Assembly: GCA_965230225.1 (NCBI GenBank)
Contig: CBDDKM010000005.1
Location: 434,001-498,000, forward strand
Length of the DNA stretch: 64,000 nucleotides
DNA from: CALSMU01 sp965230225
Lineage (GTDB): Bacteria; Bacteroidota; Bacteroidia; Flavobacteriales_D; Parvicellaceae
Reading direction: 5' to 3'
Of the stretch, positions 41,834 through 51,077 are shown piece by piece; the stretch's first letter is position 1; each line of letters begins with the position of its first letter. A program made the position numbers and the translations under genes. The notes beneath the pieces are model-generated. The model was not told the DNA's origin. It was given only the letters and a program-made list of their open reading frames with translations, and searched no databases.

Positions 41834-42465
41834 TATTGTTCGTTCAGATGAAGTAGAATTTGCTTGGCAACACTTTTATAGCGTCTTTCAGGCTTAATTG
41901 TACTCGGATTGGTGTAAATTTTTCTTTGAGGAACGTAGGTGTCAATCAAGTCGGTGTTTAAGTGTTTAAGCACCTCTTTAACCGTTCTCATTCTGGTATG
42001 ACTGTGTATTCGGTTAGGAAGAACAAACAATTTTAAATCTGGCTTAATGTCTTTGGCGGGCATTAGGTCCTTCACTGTTTGGTACGCAACCAAAAGGTCG
42101 TTCTGAGTAAGGCTCGTGGTAATAATAACCATGTCGCTTTCCAGGCAGAGTTCTCTGATTCCCTGATCTGTAGTTTTTCCTGCGCTATCTACAATGATGT
42201 AGTCAAACTCATTGTGCTTTTTAAGAGTGCTTATTTCGTTGGCTACCCTAACATCTTCCGACCCAACTATAGGAAAGCTTTTGTCCTCTTTAATCTTTTT
42301 CTTAAAAAGTTCCAGTTTCCTCAAAGAGTTAAGGGTGTAATTGGTATCCGTTTCCACCAACATAATTTTTTTTCTCATGCTGTGCAAGGTGGTTGCCAAA
42401 TGAATGGCATTGGTGGTTTTTCCAGAACCTCCCTTTCGACTAATAAATGATATAACTTTTGTCAT
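41833..42465 (-). CDS. ParA-family ATPase
   Basis: A 210-residue P-loop ATPase of the ParA/MinD type. The deviant Walker A KGGSGKTT with signature Lys11 is at 11-18 (SFISRKGGSGKTTNAIHLA), Walker A' is VVDSAGKT-like (IIVDSAGKTTDQG), and the length is typical of short (type Ib) ParA proteins without a DNA-binding N-terminus. It is neither chromosomal parAB nor minD by context: no ParB, parS or rep gene is nearby. It has its own promoter with three short repeats around it. Confidence 0.88.
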   Translation of the reverse strand: MTKVISFISRKGGSGKTTNAIHLATTLHSMRKKIMLVETDTNYTLNSLRKLELFKKKIKEDKSFPIVGSEDVRVANEISTLKKHNEFDYIIVDSAGKTTDQGIRELCLESDMVIITTSLTQNDLLVAYQTVKDLMPAKDIKPDLKLFVLPNRIHSHTRMRTVKEVLKHLNTDLIDTYVPQRKIYTNPSTIKPERRYKSVAKQILLHLNEQ

Positions 42466-42483
42466 TTCCTCTTAGGATACACG

Positions 42484-42538
42484 CAAATATATATCCTTTT
42501 AAGTGAATGACTCAAAAGAAATTAGTGAAAATAGTGAA
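42484..42538 (-). promoter_or_regulatory. parA promoter with three TTCACT repeats
   Basis: On the minus strand TTG (42513-42515), 21 bases, then TATATTTG (42484-42491), 18 bases before the ATG. The hexamer TTCACT (AGTGAA on plus) occurs at 42502-42507 between the two promoter boxes and at 42524-42529 and 42533-42538 just upstream. Such placement would suit autorepression by ParA or its partner; no binding is proven. Confidence 0.55.
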
Positions 42539-42560
42539 CTAAAAATGAGTAATTAGTACA

Positions 42561-43511
42561 TTAGAAAACCTGGGTGGCAATTTCCTTAACTGCTGTACTT
42601 TTATTCATGGTGTAGTAATGCAATACAGGAACGTTATTTTCTAATAGTTCTTTACTTTGCTGTACTCCCCATTCAATTCCCACTGCTCTTACATCCTGAT
42701 TGTTCTTACATTTTTCCAATTCTTTAGCCAATGCCTCTGGTAAGTCAATAGCAAAAAACTTAGGTAAGAAAGTGATGTGTTTTAAAGTTGTAATTGGCTT
42801 TAATCCCGGAATAATTGGTACCTCGATGCCGTATTCACGACATTTCTTAACAAAGTCAAAATACTTCTGATTGTCAAAGAACATTTGAGTTACGATGTAT
42901 TCTGCTCCGGCATCTACTTTAGCTTTTAAATGCCTCATGTCTGAGTCCAGGTTCATCGCTTCAAAGTGTTTTTCAGGGTATCCTGCTGCACCAATGCAAA
43001 AGTCTGTTGGAGCATTTTGTCTCTCATCATCCAGGTATTGACCATTGTTCATACTCGATATCTGTTTGATTAGTTGCTCTGCATATTGGTGTCCTCCTTT
43101 GTTAGGAGTAAAAACAGCCTCAGTTTTAATAGGGTCTCCTCTTAAGGCAAGGATATTATCCACTCCTAAAAACTGAAGATCGATTAATGCATTTTCAGTT
43201 TCTTCTACATTAAATCCTCCACAAATCAAATGAGGAACAGCATCCACTTTGTACTTATTCATAATGGCAGCACAAATTCCTACCGTACCAGGACGCTTTT
43301 TAATGGAAATCTTTTTGAGTAACCCTTCGCCCATGTCTTTATACATGAACTCCTCTCTATGATACGTTACATTAATGAATTTAGGATCTAACTCCATTAG
43401 CGGATCAATCCCTTCGTATAAGCTTTCTATTCCTTTTCCCTTTAATGGGGGGATAATCTCGAAGGAAAACAATGTTTTATCCGAGTTTTTGATGTATTCC
43501 GTAACTTTCAT
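42561..43511 (-). CDS. metF: methylenetetrahydrofolate reductase
   Basis: Reduces 5,10-methylene-THF to 5-methyl-THF, the methyl donor for methionine. The 316-residue TIM barrel opens TLFSFEIIPPLKGKG (catalytic Glu in the FEIIPP strand) and has VTYHREEF, LALRGDPIKTE (FAD-binding loop) and YIVTQMFFDNQKYFDF in order. No riboswitch is seen upstream, unlike metX-hom. It is divergent from lepA. Confidence 0.95.
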   Translation of the reverse strand: MKVTEYIKNSDKTLFSFEIIPPLKGKGIESLYEGIDPLMELDPKFINVTYHREEFMYKDMGEGLLKKISIKKRPGTVGICAAIMNKYKVDAVPHLICGGFNVEETENALIDLQFLGVDNILALRGDPIKTEAVFTPNKGGHQYAEQLIKQISSMNNGQYLDDERQNAPTDFCIGAAGYPEKHFEAMNLDSDMRHLKAKVDAGAEYIVTQMFFDNQKYFDFVKKCREYGIEVPIIPGLKPITTLKHITFLPKFFAIDLPEALAKELEKCKNNQDVRAVGIEWGVQQSKELLENNVPVLHYYTMNKSTAVKEIATQVF

Positions 43512-43663
43512 ATCGGTTCTTCAAATGAGCAGGCGAAGATACTTGTCAGTTCCGAGAAATGAAAGCGGATTTCGTCATAACTTCTTAATTAATCTTAAAA
43601 TTTGGATTAGGTGTAAAAAGTAGCAGGAAAATATGTCGGGAAAATCACTACTTTTGCGGCAAG

Positions 43664-45454
43664 ATGAAAAATATTCGAAACTTCTGTATAATAGCCCATA
43701 TTGATCATGGGAAGAGTACTTTGGCGGATCGCTTGTTGCAGACCACTGGAACGATTGCGGATAGAGATATGCAAGCTCAGGCCCTTGATGATATGGATTT
43801 AGAAAGGGAACGTGGTATCACCATTAAGAGTCATGCGATTCAGATGAATTATAAACACGAGGGGGAAGATTATATCTTGAACTTAATTGACACTCCTGGA
43901 CACGTTGATTTTTCTTATGAGGTTTCGAGATCTATTGCCGCTTGTGAAGGTGCGCTACTTATTGTAGATGCTTCGCAGGGAATAGAAGCTCAGACCATTT
44001 CAAATTTATACCTGGCCATCGAAAATGATTTGGAAATTATTCCGATCCTTAATAAGATGGATTTGCCGGGTGCAATGCCCGACGAGGTTTCGGATCAGAT
44101 TGTTGATTTGATCGGGTGTGACTTAGACGATATTATTCCTGCCAGTGGAAAGACTGGGTTAGGAGTTGAGAATATATTATCTGCCATCGTTAATAAAATT
44201 CCCGCTCCAGAAGGGGAGCCGGAAGCTCCGTTACAAGCAATGATCTTTGATTCGGTGTACAATTCTTTTAGAGGAATTATTGCCTACTATCGAGTGTTCA
44301 ATGGATCAATCAAAAAAGGAGAGCAAATTAAGTTTTTTAATACCGGTAAGGAATACCATGCTGATGAGATTGGAATTCTTAAAATGGATCTTTCTCCTCA
44401 AAATGAGGTTAAAACAGGAGATGTAGGATATATTATTTCTGGAATTAAGAAGGCAGACGAGGTGAAAGTGGGAGATACAGTTACTTCCATGAGTAATCCG
44501 TGCGAGGAGGCAATTCAAGGATTTGAGGATGTTAAACCAATGGTGTTTGCTGGAATTTATCCGGTGGATACGGAGGATTACGAAGAGTTAAGAGCATCTA
44601 TGGAGAAGTTACAGTTGAATGATGCTTCTTTAGTATTTGAGCCTGAAAGTTCTGCAGCGCTGGGATTTGGATTCCGTTGTGGTTTCCTTGGAATGCTTCA
44701 CATGGAGATTATTCAGGAGCGATTGGAGCGTGAGTTTAACATGACAGTTATTACCACGGTTCCTAACGTATCTTATAAAGCTTATTTAAGTAAAGGACAA
44801 GAACTAGTTATTGTTAATAATCCATCGGATTTGCCAGATCAATCAAAGTTGGATTACATTGAAGAACCATACATTAAAGCTCAGGTAATTACCAAGTCTG
44901 ATTTTGTTGGTCAAATCATGAATCTTTGTATCGAAAAAAGAGGGGAATTAACCAATCAGGTTTACCTGACTCAGGATCGTGTTGAGGTAACTTTTGATAT
45001 GCCATTATCTGAGGTGGTTTTTGATTTCTATGATCGATTAAAAACAGTTTCAAAAGGGTATGCTTCTTTCGATTATCATCCAATTGGATACCGTAAGTCT
45101 GACCTAATTAAATTAGATATTCTATTAAATAGCGAGCAAGTGGATGCTTTATCGGCACTTGTTCATAGAAGTAACGCATTTACCTTAGGGAAAAAGATTT
45201 GTCTTAAACTGAAGGAATTAATTCCACGTCAGCAATTCGAAATTCCTGTGCAGGCTGCCATTGGAGCTAAAATTGTAGCTAGAGAAACCATTAAGGCGCT
45301 TAGAAAAGATGTAACTGCTAAGTGTTATGGAGGGGATATTACCCGTAAGCGTAAACTTTTGGAAAAGCAGAAGAAAGGAAAGAAAAGAATGCGTCAGGTT
45401 GGTCGCGTAGAAGTTCCTCAGGAAGCATTCCTGGCAGTATTGAAGCTGGATTAA
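43664..45454 (+). CDS. lepA: elongation factor 4 (LepA)
   Basis: A 596-residue ribosome-binding GTPase. NFCIIAHIDHGKSTLADRLL (G1), RERGITIK (G2), DTPGHVDFS (G3) and NKMDLPGA (G4) are intact, and the LepA C-terminal domain (KRKRLLEKQ-type, here GDITRKRKLLEKQKKGKKRM) is complete. A TACTTTTG box at 43649-43656 ends 7 bases before the ATG, so the message is probably leaderless or nearly so. Its stop codon shares 4 bases with that of the convergent outer-membrane protein gene. Confidence 0.97.
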   Translation: MKNIRNFCIIAHIDHGKSTLADRLLQTTGTIADRDMQAQALDDMDLERERGITIKSHAIQMNYKHEGEDYILNLIDTPGHVDFSYEVSRSIAACEGALLIVDASQGIEAQTISNLYLAIENDLEIIPILNKMDLPGAMPDEVSDQIVDLIGCDLDDIIPASGKTGLGVENILSAIVNKIPAPEGEPEAPLQAMIFDSVYNSFRGIIAYYRVFNGSIKKGEQIKFFNTGKEYHADEIGILKMDLSPQNEVKTGDVGYIISGIKKADEVKVGDTVTSMSNPCEEAIQGFEDVKPMVFAGIYPVDTEDYEELRASMEKLQLNDASLVFEPESSAALGFGFRCGFLGMLHMEIIQERLEREFNMTVITTVPNVSYKAYLSKGQELVIVNNPSDLPDQSKLDYIEEPYIKAQVITKSDFVGQIMNLCIEKRGELTNQVYLTQDRVEVTFDMPLSEVVFDFYDRLKTVSKGYASFDYHPIGYRKSDLIKLDILLNSEQVDALSALVHRSNAFTLGKKICLKLKELIPRQQFEIPVQAAIGAKIVARETIKALRKDVTAKCYGGDITRKRKLLEKQKKGKKRMRQVGRVEVPQEAFLAVLKLD

Positions 45455-48400
45455 AAGAATGCTCTAACTTGCACACCTCCGGTGTGTATAAATGGGTTTT
45501 CTTCCGTTTTTCTACCGGTATAATTTAGGGTTAACTGCAGGTTATTGGCTAATGTCCTTTGGTAGGACAGGTTCCACGTGATGTTATTTCCAGGTTGTAG
45601 GGCCTCTAGCATTTCAAAGGCAAGAGAAGAATTAGTTGCTCCGTTATACGCAATTACTACATAGTTGGCATTGAGATTTAAAGCTCCCTTTTTTAGCTGG
45701 TTGTATTTAAGTTCTAATCCAAAATCGCTGATGTATGCTTGTTCACCGCCAAGGTCTGGTGCATTAAGTTTTTGCTGATATTTTCCGATAGCTGATACTC
45801 TAAAAGTTGTTCCTGGTTGAAGTGTGAATTTTACTTCCCCTAACTGATTGTTTAATCGGTAATTTCTGGTGGGTGCATACTCTGAAGTATTGTTCTTTTG
45901 TTCCAATTCTCCGGTTAACTGCAAAGTGGTTTTTCTGGTGATGTTCCATCTGATCTTTCCAATTTGAGATATGCGTTCGCGGGAGTCAAAACCATTTACT
46001 AATAGTACTTTGTTTTTTACCTCCAGAAATGTATGCTCCATTCCGAATTTAGGGTTGGAACGATTAAAAAAGGTAGATTGTCGTATGGATGAATTCAAGG
46101 ATTGAAGGCTAGTATCTGCAACTTGAGTTAAGAATGGATTCGCTATTTCCGATAACTCATTCAAGGAGGTTTTTCTGTCCGTTCTGAGAGAAGTTTGTGA
46201 GTTAAATCGGGAAACGAACCCCGCAATTCCCTTCTTGTTTTTTATCAGGTACTTGGGGTTGATATTAATAACCTCACTGAATTGATTAGAGAATACTTTA
46301 ATGTAATCATTACTTGGGGTAAATACTCTAATATAAGTGGCTTGATCCGGAAAGGCAGCTACTTCAAATTCTTGTATGTCTTTAACCCCATCATCATTAT
46401 AGTCGATCCAGGTGTAAACACCTTGTCCTGCCGGTACCTCAATGTAGGTAAATTCTTTTCTTAGTTCTAATCCACTTCCTACTTCATAAAAAGTATTTGC
46501 AGTAATGGCTCCGTTCAATAATTTCATCTGGTACTCTAGTCGGTTCAGTAGAGTATTGTCGGGTTTTTGAGAGGTTAGGGTAGAATCTTTAATTTCCAGA
46601 ATCCTATACATGGACCTCAATTCAAATCGATGTTTCTTGTTTTTGTTCAGGCCAACCGAAAATCCTGGGTTTCTTGCATGAGCAACTTGCGAAAGTTCAT
46701 TTTCACTATTGAACTGATCCGTTCGTTCTTTGTAAAAGAACCTGAATTGATTGATGGAAGAATCAGGGTTTTGAACAAAAACCTCCCAATCGTAAAATTG
46801 GTAACTGTTACCTAGTAGAGAGTCCCCTATGGAAAAGAGGTTTTGTTCGTGTTCGTCTTTAAACCCTACTCTAAACCATGGTGTTTGCTTGGATATGGTG
46901 GCTTTATGTCTTAAAAAAGAAGTATGTCTACTACCGTCAGAAATAAGATAACTACCATCTATTTTGGCATCTATGTGCTTGTGCCAATCGATGTTTAAGC
47001 CATTTTTTAGCCCGGTATACATGTTTTCGATGAGGTAGGAATTGAATGAGTATTTTAAAGAACCATTTCTTTTGTTGGATAAACCAATAGTCGCATTACC
47101 TGCATATTGGTTATCCATAGAGTCGAGTAGTAAAACGTTCCAGTTTCTTTCAAATTCAACCTCTCTAAATCGCTCAATTCGATTAAAATTTTTCGATTGA
47201 GATTCGAAATCAAATTGAGTTAATAATTTCCAATCCTGATTTTTAGTAAGAGGCTTGTTGGATTTAAACCTACCTAGTATAGCGTAGCCTTGATTATCCT
47301 GAGCGTCCATCGGAGAAAAGGTGTTCTGGTCGAGGTTGGAGTAGGCTACTTCGAAGTTGGCTTTAGCGTATTTTGAGAAGGTTCTTTCTACTCCAAAATT
47401 GATCATTTGTCTCTTTTTAGGAGCAATGAGTACTCTAACCGGTTCGTGAGTTCCGTTGAGAACAATATTGCCAGCAATAGTATCTGGAGCCACCCACTTG
47501 TAAACTCTTCCAAATGCACTAAAATCGTCTTCTATATAACTTCCATTACCTTGCCCAACTTCGGAGAAAAATACTTGATAAAAAGCGCTGTCTTCGGATG
47601 AAGAATGCACATAAACTGGAGTATACCCAAGGCTGTCTACTCGTTTGTAAAGAACCTGATCTGTACTGAAAGGAACGCTATCTGCGCTAGGAACAACCGC
47701 TCCCATGAGGTTATCTCCAAGTTCAAACATTAGATCTTTGTCCGATTGTCTTAAGTCCTGTTGGAGAGGTTGGTTTTTACTGTCCTGCTCAGAGTAAATA
47801 TTAAAGTAAATTTTCCAATCATCCGTTAATTTTAAAGTATTGGTAGACTCGATTACCGAACGGGCATAGTTTTTATCGGAGTACTGGAACTCCACCGTAA
47901 TTCTTTTGTCTTTGGTGATGAGCTGTTTGGGGGTGAAAGTAATCTCGGCGGTGTTGTAATCAATTACATAGTCATTTTCTTGCCCTCGAGTCAATAGTTT
48001 ACCATCGATGTACACCATTTCAGTACCACTCAAAACGATGATGAATTGTTCGTTTTCCGCTCCAATAAGTTTATATGGTCCCTGATTACCTTCGATTCCC
48101 TGAATGACGTTTCTTCCGAATTTTCCTTTGGAAATAGCTGCGCTCACTTTGTTTTCCATCTTAGAAAGTACTGTTGTGGCGTCTTTGTGTTTATCGAAAA
48201 TGTTTTCACTGGTGGTAGAGAAAGATCCTCCCTGAGCTCTTTTATTGTATTTGAGGAAGTATCCATTGGGTTTATTCATCCAAAAATCCCCCGCAGTAAT
48301 TTTCCAGGAGTCGGTAAATAATTGAATGTAAACCTGGTCAAAATCCTGTAATTGTTGGGTGTTTCCTTCCGGTTGAATGGGAAGGTTATCGTCACTTACC

Positions 48401-49014
48401 GAGGCGAGTATAGATACCTCGTTAGTGATTTTTCCAGACAGTTGAAGGTTCAAATTGGAGTTGATGGATAAGTCTTGATTATTTCCAAACATAACCCCTC
48501 TGGAAATGCTTCCTGATTTGTCCAGATTTCCCATCCCAAATAAATCCAAATTAGAGTCTTTTGATGTGAAACGGAACGGGTTGGGTTTTGCAGTTGCTGA
48601 GTGAGAAATGTAGGAGGTGTCTTTGTGAAAGTATCGACTAGATAAATTGAGGTTAAAAACCCTGTAAGTAATGGCTGCATTGGTAGGAGTTTCTCCTTTC
48701 CAAATAAGCGTTCCATGAATGTAATCAACTTCAAATAGCTTTGAGTCAACCACTTGATTGTTGCTATGAATTTTGAAAGTTCCCGGTGCAATGGACAACG
48801 AATCCAATATTATTGTGTCTTTGGATATGACCACATTCTTATGACGAAAAGAAGAAGTATTCTTCTCTTGCTGACTCCAAATTTTTCCAGTATTGATTGC
48901 CAGAAAAATGAAGCAGAAAATAAGATATTGGATAGCTGTTTTCAATGATGGAAGAATGACTTCAAAGATATTGCTCTTTAATAAATTTAGAGAAATATTA
49001 TTCGTAAAGAACAA
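45451..49014 (-). CDS. very large outer-membrane beta-barrel protein of unknown function
   Basis: A 1187-residue exported protein. The N-terminus is hydrophobic after about 28 residues (YLIFCFIFLAINTGKIWSQ), so the real start may be an internal codon. A beta-sandwich region (VVISKDTIILDSLSIAPGTF) precedes a very long run of amphipathic strands, and the last residues, VQVRAFF, fit the C-terminal strand of a barrel recognised by the BAM machinery. It contains an Asp/Asn segment (WIDYNDDGVKDIQEFE) resembling a calcium-binding loop, also seen in large Bacteroidota surface translocon-like proteins. It is not a TonB receptor (no plug) and not SprA by any motif I can see. Confidence 0.7.
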   Translation of the reverse strand: MFFTNNISLNLLKSNIFEVILPSLKTAIQYLIFCFIFLAINTGKIWSQQEKNTSSFRHKNVVISKDTIILDSLSIAPGTFKIHSNNQVVDSKLFEVDYIHGTLIWKGETPTNAAITYRVFNLNLSSRYFHKDTSYISHSATAKPNPFRFTSKDSNLDLFGMGNLDKSGSISRGVMFGNNQDLSINSNLNLQLSGKITNEVSILASVSDDNLPIQPEGNTQQLQDFDQVYIQLFTDSWKITAGDFWMNKPNGYFLKYNKRAQGGSFSTTSENIFDKHKDATTVLSKMENKVSAAISKGKFGRNVIQGIEGNQGPYKLIGAENEQFIIVLSGTEMVYIDGKLLTRGQENDYVIDYNTAEITFTPKQLITKDKRITVEFQYSDKNYARSVIESTNTLKLTDDWKIYFNIYSEQDSKNQPLQQDLRQSDKDLMFELGDNLMGAVVPSADSVPFSTDQVLYKRVDSLGYTPVYVHSSSEDSAFYQVFFSEVGQGNGSYIEDDFSAFGRVYKWVAPDTIAGNIVLNGTHEPVRVLIAPKKRQMINFGVERTFSKYAKANFEVAYSNLDQNTFSPMDAQDNQGYAILGRFKSNKPLTKNQDWKLLTQFDFESQSKNFNRIERFREVEFERNWNVLLLDSMDNQYAGNATIGLSNKRNGSLKYSFNSYLIENMYTGLKNGLNIDWHKHIDAKIDGSYLISDGSRHTSFLRHKATISKQTPWFRVGFKDEHEQNLFSIGDSLLGNSYQFYDWEVFVQNPDSSINQFRFFYKERTDQFNSENELSQVAHARNPGFSVGLNKNKKHRFELRSMYRILEIKDSTLTSQKPDNTLLNRLEYQMKLLNGAITANTFYEVGSGLELRKEFTYIEVPAGQGVYTWIDYNDDGVKDIQEFEVAAFPDQATYIRVFTPSNDYIKVFSNQFSEVININPKYLIKNKKGIAGFVSRFNSQTSLRTDRKTSLNELSEIANPFLTQVADTSLQSLNSSIRQSTFFNRSNPKFGMEHTFLEVKNKVLLVNGFDSRERISQIGKIRWNITRKTTLQLTGELEQKNNTSEYAPTRNYRLNNQLGEVKFTLQPGTTFRVSAIGKYQQKLNAPDLGGEQAYISDFGLELKYNQLKKGALNLNANYVVIAYNGATNSSLAFEMLEALQPGNNITWNLSYQRTLANNLQLTLNYTGRKTEENPFIHTGGVQVRAFF

Positions 49015-49093
49015 CGAATACAGTTAATTTTTGGTATTAATAATCGATTTTTTTCGATAAAAAAGTATTTATAGCGCGAGTAGTTATTTTAAT

Positions 49094-49101
49094 TATATTT
49101 G
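49094..49101 (+). promoter_or_regulatory. -7 promoter box of the solute-binding lipoprotein gene
   Basis: TATATTTG followed by CATC lies 54 bases before the ATG at 49156. No good -33 TTG is at the usual distance. Confidence 0.4.
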
Positions 49102-49155
49102 CATCTTGATCGAAGTATATTCGATTGAATATAAAACCTTTGAAAAAATATTGGG

Positions 49156-50922
49156 ATGAGAAAGCTGATTTTATTTTTTATGACGACCACCTTTTTGATG
49201 TCGTGTGGTGGCGGAGGTGATAACCCGGATGGACCAGGTTTAGAACCACCAAGAGAAGCCAAAGGAATGTATCAAGAAGGGGATAAAAAGTATAAAATCT
49301 GGTACGGTGGTATCTTTAAAATTAATGAAGTTGATAATTTTAAAAACCTATTTCCTCATGGAATGACAGATGCGACTTCTGTTAGAATTGCAGGGCAGGT
49401 TTATCAAGGGCTTTTCAAATTAAATCAGGAAACTTTAGAAACGGAAGTTTGTTTAGCTGAATCTTTCGAGGTAAATGACAACGCAGATACCTGGACTTTC
49501 AAAATCAGAGACAATGTATTTTTCCACGATAATGCATGTTTTGCAGATGGAAAAGGAAGAAAATTAACAGTTGATGATGTAAAATACTGTTTCGATAAAT
49601 TATGTTCTTCATACTCTGATAACTTATTGTTTGAGTTATTTACCGGAAGAGTAGAAGGGGCAGAAGAATATTACATTGCTACTAAAAATGGAAATACACC
49701 AGAAGGTGGAGTTTCAGGAATTAGAGTAGTTGACGCTAACACTCTTGAAATTAAACTTAAAGCACCTTTCTCAGCTTTCGATAAGGTACTTACACACAAT
49801 GCTTGTTGGGTATTCCCTAAAGAAGCTTACGAAAAGTATGGAACTGATATGAGAGTTAACTGTGTTGGTACAGGAGCTTTCAAAGTGGATGTTATTAAAG
49901 AAGATGTTCAGGTAAGATTAGTGAAAAACGAAAACTACTGGGAAAGTGATGAGCATGGAAACAAGCTTCCTTACTTAGATGTAGTTAAAATTACCTTTAC
50001 AAAAGACAAGAAAACTGAGCTTTCTAACTTTAAGAGAGGAAACTTAGATATGGTATGGAAATTACCAGTAGATGAAATGTCTTCAGTACTTGGGTCTCTT
50101 CAACAAGCTATTGATGGAGAAAACAGAGAATACCAGTACCAGTCTAAAAATGCAATGACTGTTCAGATGTACAATTTCTTAGCTACCAATCCGGTATTCT
50201 CTAAGAAAGAGGTAAGACAGGCGTTTAACTACGCAATTGATAGAGAGAAATTAACTAAATACACTCTTCAGGGAGAAGGTGAAGCTGCTATCCATGGTTT
50301 AGTACCGGATTTTAAAGGATACAGAAACGAATCAATTGAAGGATTTGAGTTTGATCTGGATAAAGCGAATAAGTTAATGAAGGATGCAGGTTACCCTGGA
50401 GGTGCCGGATTCCCAGAAATTACCCTTTTCTTAAATGAAGGTGGTAAGACCAACTTGATTCTTGCAGAGGCAATTCAAAGCATGTTAAAAGAGAACATTG
50501 GAGTTACTCTTAATATCCAAACACTTCAAATGCCTGTTCACATTGAAAGAATGACAACTGGACAAGAAGGATTCTGGAGAATGGCATGGGGAGCTGATTA
50601 TCCGGATCCTGAAAACTTCTTAAAGTTATTCTACGGTAAAACTGTACCGGATGACCCAAATGCAGCATCTTTCCCGAATGCTTCAAGATACGTAAATCCT
50701 GTATTTGACCAGATGTATGAAAGAGCATTATCTTCAACCAGTGCAGAAGAGAGAGATATCTTATTCCACAAGTGTGATAGTATTCTTATCGACGATGCGG
50801 CATTTATGCCTATTTACTACGATGAGTACATTAGACTATTACAATTAGATGTAAGGGCATTCCCTCAGAACCCAATGGAGCACAGAGACCTTTCCAGAGT
50901 GTTCTTCTCGCACGAGGATTAA
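49156..50922 (+). CDS. ABC transporter substrate-binding lipoprotein, family 5 (oligopeptide type)
   Basis: A 588-residue lipoprotein (MRKLILFFMTTTFLMSC, Cys17) with a Gly/Pro tether. Typical SBP family 5 blocks follow: DATSVRIAGQVYQGLFKLNQ, WTFKIRDNVFFHDNACFADG, LTVDDVKYCFDKL, FKVDVIKEDVQVRLVKNENYW, VRQAFNYAIDREKL and the AWGADYPDPENFLKLFYG segment. Ligand is probably a peptide, but nickel or other ligands occur in this family. No permease or ATPase gene is adjacent. Codon use is strongly restricted, suggesting high expression. Confidence 0.93.
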   Translation: MRKLILFFMTTTFLMSCGGGGDNPDGPGLEPPREAKGMYQEGDKKYKIWYGGIFKINEVDNFKNLFPHGMTDATSVRIAGQVYQGLFKLNQETLETEVCLAESFEVNDNADTWTFKIRDNVFFHDNACFADGKGRKLTVDDVKYCFDKLCSSYSDNLLFELFTGRVEGAEEYYIATKNGNTPEGGVSGIRVVDANTLEIKLKAPFSAFDKVLTHNACWVFPKEAYEKYGTDMRVNCVGTGAFKVDVIKEDVQVRLVKNENYWESDEHGNKLPYLDVVKITFTKDKKTELSNFKRGNLDMVWKLPVDEMSSVLGSLQQAIDGENREYQYQSKNAMTVQMYNFLATNPVFSKKEVRQAFNYAIDREKLTKYTLQGEGEAAIHGLVPDFKGYRNESIEGFEFDLDKANKLMKDAGYPGGAGFPEITLFLNEGGKTNLILAEAIQSMLKENIGVTLNIQTLQMPVHIERMTTGQEGFWRMAWGADYPDPENFLKLFYGKTVPDDPNAASFPNASRYVNPVFDQMYERALSSTSAEERDILFHKCDSILIDDAAFMPIYYDEYIRLLQLDVRAFPQNPMEHRDLSRVFFSHED

Positions 50923-50943
50923 AAGCAATTAAATCATTATATG

Positions 50944-50975
50944 AAAAGGAGTACTTCGGTGCTCCTTTTCTCTTT
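50944..50975 (+). terminator. terminator with UUCG tetraloop after the solute-binding protein
   Basis: Eleven paired bases (AAAAGGAGTAC / GTGCTCCTTTT, one G-U) close a TTCG tetraloop, followed by CTCTTTT. It lies 21 bases after the stop codon. Confidence 0.9.
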
Positions 50976-51077
50976 TAAAGGGGTGAGTGTTAAAAAGTTC
51001 GGAGATTTTGCTTCGAGGTTGAAAGAATAGGCCTCATTTTTGTAAATAGCGCAAGCTATAATTTTTAATTGACCATA

